Under the pieces are notes generated by a model. It saw only the letters and a list, made by a program, of their open reading frames with translations, ran no database searches and was not told where the DNA came from. A DNA stretch of 64,000 nt. Source: Micromonospora rifamycinica. GTDB taxonomy: Bacteria; Actinomycetota; Actinomycetes; Mycobacteriales; Micromonosporaceae. Every line of letters starts with the position of its first letter. Within the stretch, counting starts at the first letter, position 1. The stretch is from assembly GCF_900090265.1 (NCBI RefSeq), contig NZ_LT607752.1, forward strand, positions 1,364,001-1,428,000. Reading direction: 5' to 3'. Shown piece after piece: positions 1 to 8,442 of this stretch. Position numbers and translations under genes: made by a program.

Positions 1-1255
1 CGTAGGCGGTGGACTCCAGCAGCGCGCGGTAGACGTCCGGCGGCCGGGTGGCCAGGGTGAGCCCGACGAGCACCCCGCTGAGGTCGTGGTTGACCAGCAG
101 CGACCGGTTGCCGTTCCACCAGTCCAGCGCCACCAGGCCGTGTGCGCCGACCGGCTGCGCCGCGGCGGCCTCGGTCAGCGCCTCGTGCGAGTCGAAGCCG
201 GCAGGCGCGGCGTGCTTGACGTACCAGCCGAAGATGTCGCCGACGCCGCTCTGGCCGGCCTCGTAGCCCCAGGAGCCGGCGCTGATCCCGCCGTCGACCA
301 CGCCGCACATGCCGGCCACCTCGGCCCGCTCGGTACCGTTGACCACGTGGCAGGTGGAGGTGCCCATGATGGCGACCAGCCGGCCGGGGGTCAGCGCCTG
401 CGCTGCGGCGGCGGTGACGTGGGCGTCGACGTTGCCGACGGCGACCGCGATCCCCTCGGGCAGCCCGGTCCAGGCCGCGGCCTGCGCGGTCAGGCCGCCG
501 GCCCGCGCGCCCAGCTGCGCCAGCGGCCCGTCGATCTTGGCGACGAAGTCGGCGAAGCCCGGGTTCAGCGCGGCCAGGTAGGCCGCGGACGGGTAGTGAC
601 CGTCCTGGAGCTGCCCCTTGTAGCCGGCGGTGCAGACGTTGCGGGTCTCGACGCCGCAGAGCTGCCAGACGATCCAGTCGGCGGCCTCGATCCAGCGCTC
701 GGCGCGGGCGTAGACCTCCGGGTCCTCCTCCAGCAGTTGCAGCCCCTTGGCGTACTGCCACTCGGCGGAGATCTTGCCGCCGTAGCGGCCGATCCAGGAC
801 TCGCCCCGGGCGTGGGCCAGCGCGTTGATCCGGTCGGCCTGCGGCTGGGCGGCGTGGTGCTTCCACAGCTTCACCCAGGCGTGCGGGCGGGTACGCAGGT
901 CGGGCAGCTCGCACAGCGGGGTGCCGTCGGCCAGGGTGGGCAGCACGGTGCAGGCGGTGAAGTCGATGCCGACGGCCACCACCTGGGCCGGGTCGACGCC
1001 GCTCGCGGCCAGCGCGGCGGGCACCGCCTGCCGCAGCACCTCGCGGTAGTCGTCCGGGTCCTGCAGGGCCCAGTCGGCCGGCAGGGGCCGGCCGTCGACG
1101 GCGAGCGTCGTGTCCATCACCCCGTGGCGGTACTCGTGCACCGCCGTGCCCAGCTCGGCGCCGTCGCCGACCCGCACCACCAGCGCCCGACCCGACAGCG
1201 TGCCGTAGTCGACGCCGACGACGTACCGGTCCTGCGGCTTCGCGCCTGCATCCAT
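1..1255 (-). CDS. araB: Ribulokinase, C-terminal end outside the window
   Basis: ATP-dependent phosphorylation of L-ribulose, the second step of L-arabinose catabolism in the cytoplasm. The first 418 codons are present and the reading frame runs off the left edge, so about a quarter of a normal 550-residue ribulokinase is missing. The N-terminus shows the FGGY-kinase phosphate motif VGVDYGTLSGRA. Further in are GIDFTACT, the substrate-region motif EAADWIVWQLCG, and the second-domain motif AIMGTSTCH. The ATG at 1255 is the first start after the promoter and gives the normal family N-terminus. A LacI-type operator lies 30 bases upstream and is identical over 14 bases to the one in front of the chvE-like importer at 60621. 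The rest of the ara pathway is presumably just outside the window (inference). Confidence 0.93.
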   Translation of the reverse strand, partial: MDAGAKPQDRYVVGVDYGTLSGRALVVRVGDGAELGTAVHEYRHGVMDTTLAVDGRPLPADWALQDPDDYREVLRQAVPAALAASGVDPAQVVAVGIDFTACTVLPTLADGTPLCELPDLRTRPHAWVKLWKHHAAQPQADRINALAHARGESWIGRYGGKISAEWQYAKGLQLLEEDPEVYARAERWIEAADWIVWQLCGVETRNVCTAGYKGQLQDGHYPSAAYLAALNPGFADFVAKIDGPLAQLGARAGGLTAQAAAWTGLPEGIAVAVGNVDAHVTAAAAQALTPGRLVAIMGTSTCHVVNGTERAEVAGMCGVVDGGISAGSWGYEAGQSGVGDIFGWYVKHAAPAGFDSHEALTEAAAAQPVGAHGLVALDWWNGNRSLLVNHDLSGVLVGLTLATRPPDVYRALLESTAY

Positions 1256-1284
1256 GCCGTTCTCCGTTCAATCGTTGGGGGCAA

Positions 1285-1312
1285 GTGTTAGCGCTCACAT
1301 GGAATCCGTCAA
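1285..1312 (-). promoter_or_regulatory. araB promoter with LacI-type operator
   Basis: On the minus strand a -35 box TTGACG (1307-1312) is followed after 16 bases by TAACAC (1285-1290). The near-palindrome TGTGAGCGCTAACA (1286-1299) fills the spacer and the -10 region, so a bound repressor would block RNA polymerase. The same -35, spacing, -10 and 14-base operator recur at 60682-60709. The rest of the gap up to 1641 holds only a TTGACA box at 1452-1457 that could serve the downstream plus-strand gene. Confidence 0.75.
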
Positions 1313-1451
1313 GGCGCATCCGTGTAACACTGCCGTAACCATCTTCGGCAGCCCTGCCACCGGGTCCGTACGCACCCCTCCGACCAGCCGTCGAATGATC
1401 GGCATACGTCGAATCAGGTGAGCGGTCACATCCGGTCGGCCGGGCCGACCC

Positions 1452-1457
1452 TTGACA
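1452..1457 (+). promoter_or_regulatory. Candidate -35 box for the mannonate dehydratase gene
   Basis: A perfect TTGACA in otherwise GC-dominated DNA, 185 bases upstream of the GTG start at 1642. The -10 candidate CAGACT 18 bases downstream is weak. No operator palindrome like those of the neighbouring sugar genes was found here. Confidence 0.35.
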
Positions 1458-1641
1458 CGCCTCGGCGGGCGGTTCCAGACTTCGGGGCGACCGCGCGACG
1501 GGCCGGAGACCGGGCCGGACGGTCGACCGCCGGCGTCACCGGCGTCGACGCCGCCCACCGGCCGCCCGCGCGGGACGGACCACGGCCTTCGTCCGCGCGA
1601 GGCGGACCGGACGGCCTTCGTCGCCATCCGAGGGAGGCCGT

Positions 1642-2850
1642 GTGCGGATCGTCGACGCCCGGGTCATCGTGACCTGCCCGGGCCGCAACTTCGTGACCCT
1701 GAAGATCGTCACCGACGAGGGGGTCACCGGCGTCGGCGACGCCACCCTCAACGGCCGGGAGCTGGCCGTCGCGTCGTACCTGCGCGACCACGTGGTGCCG
1801 CTGCTGATCGGGCGGGATCCGGCCCGGATCGAGGACACCTGGCAGTACCTCTACCAGGGGGCCTACTGGCGGCGCGGACCGGTGACGATGAGCGCGATCG
1901 CCGCCGTGGACACCGCGCTGTGGGACATCAAGGGCAAGGTCGCCGGCCTGCCCGTCTACCAGCTGCTCGGCGGCCGGTCCCGGGACGGGGTCACCGTCTA
2001 CGGGCACGCCAACGGCGAGACCGTCGAGGACGTGCTGGTCGAGGTCGCCCGCTACGTCGACCTCGGCTACCGGGCGGTGCGGGTGCAGTGCGGCGTGCCC
2101 GGCCTGCCGAAGACCTACGGGGTCAGCGCCGACAAGCTGTTCTACGAGCCGGCCGACGCCGCCCTGCCCAGCGAGGCCACCTGGTCCACCCCGCGGTACC
2201 TGGCCCACGTGCCGACCGTCTTCGCCCGGGTACGCGACGAGTTCGGCCCGACCCTGCGGCTGCTGCACGACGTGCACCACCGGCTCAGCCCGATCGAGGC
2301 GGCCCGGCTCGGCAAGAGCCTCGAACCGTACGCGCTGACCTGGATGGAGGATCCGGTCCCCGCCGAGCTGCCGGAGGGCTTCCGGCTGATCCGGCAGCAC
2401 ACCACCACCCCGGTCGCCGTCGGCGAGGTGTTCAACACCGTCTGGGACGCCGCCCAGCTCATCCGGGAACAGCTCATCGACTACATCCGGACCACGGTCG
2501 TGCACGCCGGCGGGATCACCCACCTGCGGCGCATCTTCGACCTCGCGGCGCTGCACCACGTGCGCAGCGGCTCGCACGGGGCCACCGACCTCTCCCCCGT
2601 CTGCATGGCCGCCGCCCTGCACCTCGACCTCGCCATCCCCAACTTCGGCCTTCAGGAGTACATGCGGCACACCGAGGCCACCGACGAGGTCTTCCCGCAC
2701 GGCTACCACTACGCCGACGGCTACCTGCACCCGGCGGAGACCCCCGGCCTCGGGGTGGACATCGACGAACAGGCGGCGGCCCGCTACCCGTACGCCCCGG
2801 CGTACCTGCCGGTCAACCGGCTGGAGGACGGCACCGTCCACCCCTGGTGA
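1642..2850 (+). CDS. manD: D-mannonate dehydratase, enolase superfamily (ManD/RspA)
   Basis: Dehydrates D-mannonate to 2-keto-3-deoxy-D-gluconate, the step that carries D-glucuronate into central metabolism. The 402 residues span the usual length. Metal ligands are visible at D210 (LLHDVHH), E236 (WMEDP) and E262 (VGEVF), the same residue numbers I recall for the characterised Novosphingobium enzyme. H212 and the loop SHGATDLSP also match the family. The start is GTG with AGGGAGG 6 bases upstream. Its place next to a GH67 alpha-glucuronidase operon makes sense because GH67 releases (4-O-methyl)glucuronic acid from xylan. No glucuronate isomerase or mannonate oxidoreductase is visible in the window. 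Some RspA-type members have low activity, so the substrate is inferred from the residues and context. Confidence 0.88.
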   Translation: MRIVDARVIVTCPGRNFVTLKIVTDEGVTGVGDATLNGRELAVASYLRDHVVPLLIGRDPARIEDTWQYLYQGAYWRRGPVTMSAIAAVDTALWDIKGKVAGLPVYQLLGGRSRDGVTVYGHANGETVEDVLVEVARYVDLGYRAVRVQCGVPGLPKTYGVSADKLFYEPADAALPSEATWSTPRYLAHVPTVFARVRDEFGPTLRLLHDVHHRLSPIEAARLGKSLEPYALTWMEDPVPAELPEGFRLIRQHTTTPVAVGEVFNTVWDAAQLIREQLIDYIRTTVVHAGGITHLRRIFDLAALHHVRSGSHGATDLSPVCMAAALHLDLAIPNFGLQEYMRHTEATDEVFPHGYHYADGYLHPAETPGLGVDIDEQAAARYPYAPAYLPVNRLEDGTVHPW

Positions 2851-2913
2851 GCCGGGGCGTCACCGGGCCGCCGACGGTCGGCCGACCCGGAGGTGGGCTG
2901 CCCGCCGACCCGC

Positions 2914-3324
2914 TCAGCGCAGCTCCTTGACCCGGATCAGGTTGCCCGCCGGGTCGCGGAAGGCGCAGTCGCGCACCCCGTACGGCTGGTCGATCGGCTC
3001 CTGGACGACCTCGGCGGCGCCGGCCTGCACCCGCTCGAAGGTGCCGTCCAGGTCGGGGGTGGCCAGCATCAGCCAGCCGTAGGTGCCCTTGGCCATCATC
3101 TCGGCGATGGTGCGGCGTTCCTCGTCGGTGACGCCGGGGTCGACCGCCGGCGGGGCGAGCAGGACCGACGTACCGGGCTGGCCGGGCGGGCCGACCGTGA
3201 TCCAGCGCATCCGCCCCGACCCGACGTCGTTGCGGACCTCGAAGCCGAGCACGTCACGGTAGAAGGCCAGCGAGGCGTCCGGGTCCTCGTGCGGCAGGAC
3301 ACAGGTGTCGATGGTGAGATCCAT
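2914..3324 (-). CDS. VOC family (glyoxalase/dioxygenase fold) protein
   Basis: A 136-residue single VOC module: beta-strand start DLTIDTCVLPHEDPDASLAF, the AFYRDVLGFEV helix, and the C-terminal AFRDPAGNLIRVKEL motif typical of the lactoylglutathione lyase/bleomycin-resistance fold. Such proteins bind a divalent metal and act on varied small molecules, so the substrate cannot be read from the sequence. It starts 9 bases after the AraC-type regulator on the same strand, a frequent actinobacterial pairing in which the regulator controls the VOC gene. Confidence 0.82.
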   Translation of the reverse strand: MDLTIDTCVLPHEDPDASLAFYRDVLGFEVRNDVGSGRMRWITVGPPGQPGTSVLLAPPAVDPGVTDEERRTIAEMMAKGTYGWLMLATPDLDGTFERVQAGAAEVVQEPIDQPYGVRDCAFRDPAGNLIRVKELR

Positions 3325-3333
3325 GCCGTCACG

Positions 3334-3777
3334 CTAGGTGAGAATCGCCGCCGGTGCTTCTCGATTCCTGACCGGACGCGCCACCTGTCTGGTCAGGCAC
3401 GGCGGAAGGTGCGCCGGCCGCTGCGCGGCCAGCGCCCGGTAGCTACTCGGCGGCATGCCCACCAGCTCGGTGAAGCGGGTGCTGAAGGTGCCCAGCGACG
3501 CGCAGCCGACCGCGAGACAGACCTCGGTGACGCTCAGGTCGCCCTGGCGCAGCAACGCCATCGCCCGCTCGATCCGCCGGGTCATCAGGTAGGAGTACGG
3601 TGACTCACCGTAGGCGCGGCGGAACTGCCGGCTCAGGTGCCCGGCCGACATGTGCGCCCCCCGGGCGAGCGCCTCGACGTCCAGCGGCCGGGCGTACTCC
3701 CGGTCGATCCGGTCCCGGACCCGGCGCAACCGGGCCAGGTCACGCAACCGCTGCTCGGACGCCGCTCTGCTGCTCAC
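3334..3777 (-). CDS. AraC family transcriptional regulator, short form
   Basis: A 147-residue protein made almost only of the AraC DNA-binding domain. The first helix-turn-helix is DVEALARGAHMSAGHLSRQF and the second is VTEVCLAVGCASLGTFSTRF, ending with the family signature GMPPSSYR. There is no N-terminal sugar-binding cupin, so it does not look like a classical arabinose sensor. The GTG at 3777 is chosen because the longer open frame upstream runs through the alpha-glucuronidase gene. It forms a two-gene unit with the VOC gene. Its start is 137 bases after the alpha-glucuronidase stop, so read-through from the large operon is possible. Confidence 0.82.
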   Translation of the reverse strand: MSSRAASEQRLRDLARLRRVRDRIDREYARPLDVEALARGAHMSAGHLSRQFRRAYGESPYSYLMTRRIERAMALLRQGDLSVTEVCLAVGCASLGTFSTRFTELVGMPPSSYRALAAQRPAHLPPCLTRQVARPVRNREAPAAILT

Positions 3778-3914
3778 CCCGCGATCGTGCCACGTCCCAC
3801 CGACACCGCCGGCCCGACCCGCCCCGGTCCGGGACGGGCTGACCGCCGGCAGGCCGGACGACGCCGCCGACCGGCTCCGGCGGCGACCGTGCGGCTGGTG
3901 CCGGTCGCCGCCGG

Positions 3915-6119
3915 TCAGTAGATGCGGCGGCCCCGGGCGTCGGGCACCCCGGACTTGCGGAAGAAGTACGTGTTGATCTGGTCCCGCCACTCGATCGCGC
4001 AGCGTAGCTGCTCGTCGAGACGCTCGGCGACCCGGTCGTGCACCCCCTGGTCGACCACCCCGGCCAGCCGACCCCAGCGGTCCCGCATCGCCCCCACCTG
4101 CTCCACCCCGGCGAAGTGGGTGTCGTAGATGTGCTGGATCACCGTGACGCCGCTGTGCAGGACATGGCCGTACGGGACGTGGTGGAAGAAGAGCAGCAGC
4201 TCGTCCGGGCAGCGCTCGGGTGACTCGTACACCTGGGACCAGGGCGGCGGGTACTGGCCGGTGAAACCGGTGCCGGTCGCCCGGGTCCGGTCCACCCCCA
4301 CGCCGTCCCGGTCGGCGTAGTGGTAGGTGCCCCACCGGCTGTACTCGTAGCCGTCCACGCCGGGGCCGTAGTGGCCGTCCGGATCCACCATGAAGCCGAC
4401 CCCCAACGGGGCGGTGTACCGCTCGTAGGTACGCCAGGAGTCGTCCAGCACCGCGTGCAGCGTCTCCCGCACCAGGGCCGGGTCACCGACCGTCGGGGCG
4501 GGAAAGGTCAGATCGATCCACTCGTCGAGGACGGCTGCGGGATCGAGGTACGGATCCCAGGCCAGCCGCCCGAAGGCGTACAGGTTGGCCTGGGCCAGCG
4601 GGTGCCCGCACCAGAACCGGTCGTCACCCACGTTGGCCACCGCGACCAGGTCGCCGTCGCGGCGGGGCTCCGGGCCGGGCACGCCCGCCAGCACGTCGGC
4701 GACGGTCCGCTCCGGCGGCCCCCACGGCCGGAAGTCGAGCACCTCGCTCCACAGCGGGGCGAGGTAGCAGGCGTGCCACTGCTGGCCGGTGTACTCCTGG
4801 GTCACCTGCAACTCCACCGCCAACCGGGTGGCCGGCATGGCCGCGATCACCGGCGACACCGGCTCCCGGGGCTGGAAGTCCACCGGGCCGTACTTCACCT
4901 GGAGGACCACGTTGTCGGCGAACCGCCCGTCCAGCGGGGCGAAGTGGTCGTACGCGGCGCGGGCCCGGTCGATGGAGCGGTCCCGCCAGTCCCGCCGGTG
5001 GTCGTAGACGAACGCCCGCCAGTGCACCACTCCCCCGTGCCGGGCCAGCGCCCCGGCGAGCAGGTTCGCCCCGTCGGCGTGGTCCCGCCCGTAGGTGGCC
5101 GGGCCGGGCTGCCCCTCCGAGTCGGCCTTCACCAGGTACCCACCGAAGTCGGGGATCCGGGCGTAGACCCGCCGGGTGGTCTCGTCCCACCAGTCCCGCA
5201 CCCGGTCGTCGAGGGGGTCGGCGGTGGGCAGGCCACCGAGGACCACGGGGGCGGCGAAGGTCACCGACAGGTGCACCCGGATGCCGTACGGCCGCAGCAG
5301 GTCGGCGAGGTCGGCCACGTCGTCGAGCCGGTCGGTGAGCAGCCGCGCCTCGGTGGCGTGCACGTTGACGTTGTTCACCGAGATCGCGTTGACCCCGGTG
5401 GCCGCCAGCAGCCGCCCGTACGCCCGCAGCCGGTCCCGGTCGCCGTTGGGGCCGCCGTCGTGCCAGAAGATCGAACCGCCCGCGTAACCCCGCTCCACCT
5501 GCCCCATGTCCGGGTGCACCGCCACGTTGTCCCAGTGGTCGAGCATCCGGCGGCGCAGCGCCGGCCGGTGCGCCCGCGCCGGCCGGTCCCCGGTGAACGC
5601 GGCCTCGCCGAGGCGGACCAGGTGGAACAGCCCGTACAGCAGCCCGGCCGGCGCGTCGGCCAGCACCACCGTCACCCCGTCGACCCGGGTCGACAGGAAC
5701 CCCTCGTCGCCGAGCGGCCCGTCGTCCCCGGCCGGGGCCGCCGCCGCGCCGGGCGGCACCGCCGGTGGCAGCGGGTGCGGACCGCGCAGGGCGAGCACCA
5801 GGTCGACGGGGCCGGCCGCCGGCTCCCCCTCCGGGCGCGGCGGCGCAGCACCGTGCTCCGGCGCGGCGGCGGACGACGGACCGGCAGCGGACCGGTCCAC
5901 CCGGCCGCCGTGCCCGGCGCAGGCCCGCACCACCTCGGCGAAGACCGTGTCGACGAGCAGACCCGCGCCGTGCACCAGGACCCGGCGTGTCCCGAGCGGC
6001 CGGAACACCTCCGGCGGCAGCCAGGCGGCGTGTGGGGTCGGGTCCGCGCCGGTCGTCGACGCGGTCTCGTCAGCCGGTCCACCCGCAGCGGCGTGCTGGG
6101 CGGTGACGGGCAGGCTCAT
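3915..6119 (-). CDS. aguA: GH67 alpha-glucuronidase, intracellular
   Basis: Removes (4-O-methyl)-D-glucuronic acid from the non-reducing end xylose of aldouronic acids. The 734 residues match the family length and there is no signal peptide, so it acts on imported oligosaccharides. The likely general acid is E335 (KADSEGQPGP). The likely catalytic carboxylates are D414 (GPVDFQPREP) and E442 (VTQEYTGQ). Their spacing of 79 and 28 residues equals that I recall for Geobacillus AguA. The ATG at 6119 overlaps the preceding stop as ATGA, indicating translational coupling. The longer open frame upstream lies in another gene. It is the last gene of the 14427-3915 operon. Confidence 0.95.
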   Translation of the reverse strand: MSLPVTAQHAAAGGPADETASTTGADPTPHAAWLPPEVFRPLGTRRVLVHGAGLLVDTVFAEVVRACAGHGGRVDRSAAGPSSAAAPEHGAAPPRPEGEPAAGPVDLVLALRGPHPLPPAVPPGAAAAPAGDDGPLGDEGFLSTRVDGVTVVLADAPAGLLYGLFHLVRLGEAAFTGDRPARAHRPALRRRMLDHWDNVAVHPDMGQVERGYAGGSIFWHDGGPNGDRDRLRAYGRLLAATGVNAISVNNVNVHATEARLLTDRLDDVADLADLLRPYGIRVHLSVTFAAPVVLGGLPTADPLDDRVRDWWDETTRRVYARIPDFGGYLVKADSEGQPGPATYGRDHADGANLLAGALARHGGVVHWRAFVYDHRRDWRDRSIDRARAAYDHFAPLDGRFADNVVLQVKYGPVDFQPREPVSPVIAAMPATRLAVELQVTQEYTGQQWHACYLAPLWSEVLDFRPWGPPERTVADVLAGVPGPEPRRDGDLVAVANVGDDRFWCGHPLAQANLYAFGRLAWDPYLDPAAVLDEWIDLTFPAPTVGDPALVRETLHAVLDDSWRTYERYTAPLGVGFMVDPDGHYGPGVDGYEYSRWGTYHYADRDGVGVDRTRATGTGFTGQYPPPWSQVYESPERCPDELLLFFHHVPYGHVLHSGVTVIQHIYDTHFAGVEQVGAMRDRWGRLAGVVDQGVHDRVAERLDEQLRCAIEWRDQINTYFFRKSGVPDARGRRIY

Positions 6120-6799
6120 CCGGTGAATTCCTTCCGCACAATGTCGATCATCGGGGTGCAGATCCGCAGGTACGCGAGGGCGAACGGCCCGGCCAGCAGC
6201 ACCGGCACCAGCTCGGAGACCCCCACGGTGAGCGCCCCGGCGGCGGCCAGCAACAGCAGGGTGCCGACGGTGACACCGGGGGTACGGACCAGGAAGTACC
6301 GCGCCAGCCGCAGCACGTCCCGGGTGCGGAAGGCGAACAGCGCGGCGATCACCAGGGCGTTCCCGCCGACCAGCGCGACGCCGACCCCGACGCCGACCAG
6401 CGGCACCGCCCAGCCGGCCGGGACGACCGCGGCGGACAGGTAGCTGAGATTGACCCCGATGACGGTCAGCCACAGCAGCACCGGCACCCAGATCCACAGC
6501 GTCTGCCGCAGGTTGGCCCGGTAGCCCTGCCGGAACCAGGCGGCGGGCCGTAGGTCGGTCAGGTCGGGGCGCTGATGGTGCAGGGCGTACAGGGCGGCGG
6601 AGAGCGCCGGGCCGACCGGGAGCAGACAGAGCGCGACCAGTGGCAGGTTGCTGGCGTCGGGGCGGAGCAGGAGCAGTGGGACCAGGCCGGGTAGGACGGC
6701 GAGGATCAGCAGCAGCCCGACGACGAGCACCGTGTAGACCGAGGCGGCGGCCCGGGACAACGGCCCGTCGCCGACCTCCCGCCAGGGCTGCGTGCTCAC
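6116..6799 (-). CDS. DUF624 (YesL-like) membrane protein
   Basis: A 227-residue protein with about five hydrophobic segments, including LVVGLLLILAVLPGLVPLL near the N-terminus and VGTLLLLAAAGALTVGV near the C-terminus. The layout matches YesL/DUF624 proteins, which accompany polysaccharide ABC importers of the LplABC/YesOPQ type. Their molecular role is unproven; assistance to the importer or sensing has been proposed. The start is GTG at 6799, overlapping the GH39 stop as GTGA. The next gene starts in an ATGA overlap, so the three genes are tightly coupled. The apparent long open frame upstream of 6799 is the shifted frame of the GH39 gene. Confidence 0.8.
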   Translation of the reverse strand: MSTQPWREVGDGPLSRAAASVYTVLVVGLLLILAVLPGLVPLLLLRPDASNLPLVALCLLPVGPALSAALYALHHQRPDLTDLRPAAWFRQGYRANLRQTLWIWVPVLLWLTVIGVNLSYLSAAVVPAGWAVPLVGVGVGVALVGGNALVIAALFAFRTRDVLRLARYFLVRTPGVTVGTLLLLAAAGALTVGVSELVPVLLAGPFALAYLRICTPMIDIVRKEFTG

Positions 6800-8367
6800 G
6801 GCCGTACGTCCCGGCCGGTCGGCGCGGTCGCCGGGGGCGGCTCGCCGAGCAGGCGGGCCGCGTCCCACCACGGCGGCGTCTCGTCGCGCACCGCGGCCAA
6901 CTCGACCAGGGTGACCTCGTGCCGGGTCAGGGTCAGGTCGATCTCGACCCGACCCGCGACGACCGGCAGGGCACGGTGCGAGCGGACCGGCTCGGCGGCC
7001 TCCCGCAGCGCGTCGAGCTGACCGGGGCGCGGCGACCGGGGGCGGCCCATCTCGGACCAGGCGGCCCAGGCGTTGCCGGCTTCCTCGCTGACCGACGAGC
7101 GGAGCAGGAAGGCCGAGGTGACCTCCGGCGCGGTCGCCGCCGGGGCGGGGTCCACCGGCACCGACAGGGCCAACGGGTGCCGCTCGGGTACCGGTGCGCG
7201 GCCGGTCACGTCCACCGGCGCCCAGGCCAGGATGGCGACCCGGCCGTCGGGGTGCCGGGTGACCAGGTGGTCCGGCCCACGGGCCAGCACCTCGTCGCCG
7301 AGCCGGGCCACGAAGGCGTACAGGTGGTAGGTGGGTTTCTTGATCTGGCGGTGGGTGAGCAGGCCGAACCCGCCGTGGAACAGCGCGGTCGGCACCCCCG
7401 TCTCCTCGAACATGTCGCTGAACGTCCAGTACGAGAAGGAGTCGACCAGGTCGCCGCCGGCCGCCAGCACCGGGGCGAGGTACGCGGCGTGGAAGGCGGT
7501 GTCGTGGATCGGGTTGTCCGGCCGGTAGGACGAGTTGAACTCGGTGATGTGCACCGGCAGGTCCGCCAGCGCGGTGCCGTACAGGTGCCGGCGGGGCGCG
7601 GCGAACTGCTCCAGCAGCGCCGACGCCGGAGTCAGCGTCTGGTGGGTGCCGAAGGGCACGTGCTGGGCCGGGCCGGAGGTGTACGCGTGCCGGCTGACGA
7701 AGTCGACCGGCACGTCGCGGGCGGTGACGAACTCGGCGAACGGTTCCCACCAGTCGTCCGCGCCGGGCGAGATGGCCGGGCCGCCGACCTGCAACCCGGC
7801 GTCGACCTCCTTGACCGCGTGCGCGGTGACCTCGTAGAGGCGGTGGTAGGCGGCCCGGTCCGCGCCCTGCCAGAAGTCGGCCAGGTTCGGCTCGTTCCAC
7901 ACCTCGATCGGCCAGCCGCGCACCTCGTCCAGGCCGTACCGGTCGACCAGGTGGGCCACCGTGGCACGGACCAGGTCGGCCCACTCCGACCAGCTGCGGG
8001 GCGGGGTGACGTTGCCCTGCCACCAGAACACCGTCTGCTCGCCGGAGGCCAGCGCCTCGGGCATGAAGCCCAGCTCCACGAAGGGCCGGATGCCCAGCCC
8101 GAGGTAGGCGTCGACGACCTGGTCGACGTAGGTGAAGGAGTGGTGCACCCGGCGCTCGCCCCCGTACTGGTAGGGGCGGTGGACCCCCACCCCGTCGCTG
8201 AGCAGTCCGTGGCCGCGGATGTGCCGGAAGCCGATGTCCTGTTGGATCAGGGCCAGCGAGTCCTGGTAGTCGCGGCGCAGGGCCAGCTCGAAGCGGCCGG
8301 TGCCGACGCACTGCCGCCAGGCGTCGGTGAGCCGCCCCACGGGGTGGGCCGGAACGGTGGTCCGCAT
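6796..8367 (-). CDS. xynB: GH39 beta-xylosidase, intracellular
   Basis: Hydrolyses xylo-oligosaccharides from the non-reducing end with retention. The 523 residues have the GH39 architecture: a TIM barrel with the acid/base in IEVWNEPN (E159) and the nucleophile in VHITEFNSS (E276), followed by a beta-sandwich tail. There is no signal peptide. It lies between the substrate-binding lipoprotein gene (76-base gap) and the DUF624 gene (overlap). Together with the GH3 enzyme at the head of the operon it gives the cell two unrelated xylosidase folds. Alpha-L-iduronidases share the GH39 fold, but the operon context favours xylosidase. Confidence 0.92.
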   Translation of the reverse strand: MRTTVPAHPVGRLTDAWRQCVGTGRFELALRRDYQDSLALIQQDIGFRHIRGHGLLSDGVGVHRPYQYGGERRVHHSFTYVDQVVDAYLGLGIRPFVELGFMPEALASGEQTVFWWQGNVTPPRSWSEWADLVRATVAHLVDRYGLDEVRGWPIEVWNEPNLADFWQGADRAAYHRLYEVTAHAVKEVDAGLQVGGPAISPGADDWWEPFAEFVTARDVPVDFVSRHAYTSGPAQHVPFGTHQTLTPASALLEQFAAPRRHLYGTALADLPVHITEFNSSYRPDNPIHDTAFHAAYLAPVLAAGGDLVDSFSYWTFSDMFEETGVPTALFHGGFGLLTHRQIKKPTYHLYAFVARLGDEVLARGPDHLVTRHPDGRVAILAWAPVDVTGRAPVPERHPLALSVPVDPAPAATAPEVTSAFLLRSSVSEEAGNAWAAWSEMGRPRSPRPGQLDALREAAEPVRSHRALPVVAGRVEIDLTLTRHEVTLVELAAVRDETPPWWDAARLLGEPPPATAPTGRDVRP

Positions 8368-8442
8368 CGTCGTCGTCCTCCGGGAGTCGCCGGGTCGGTG
8401 ACCGGTCCGGCCGGGGCACCACGCCCCGGCCGGACCGGACGG

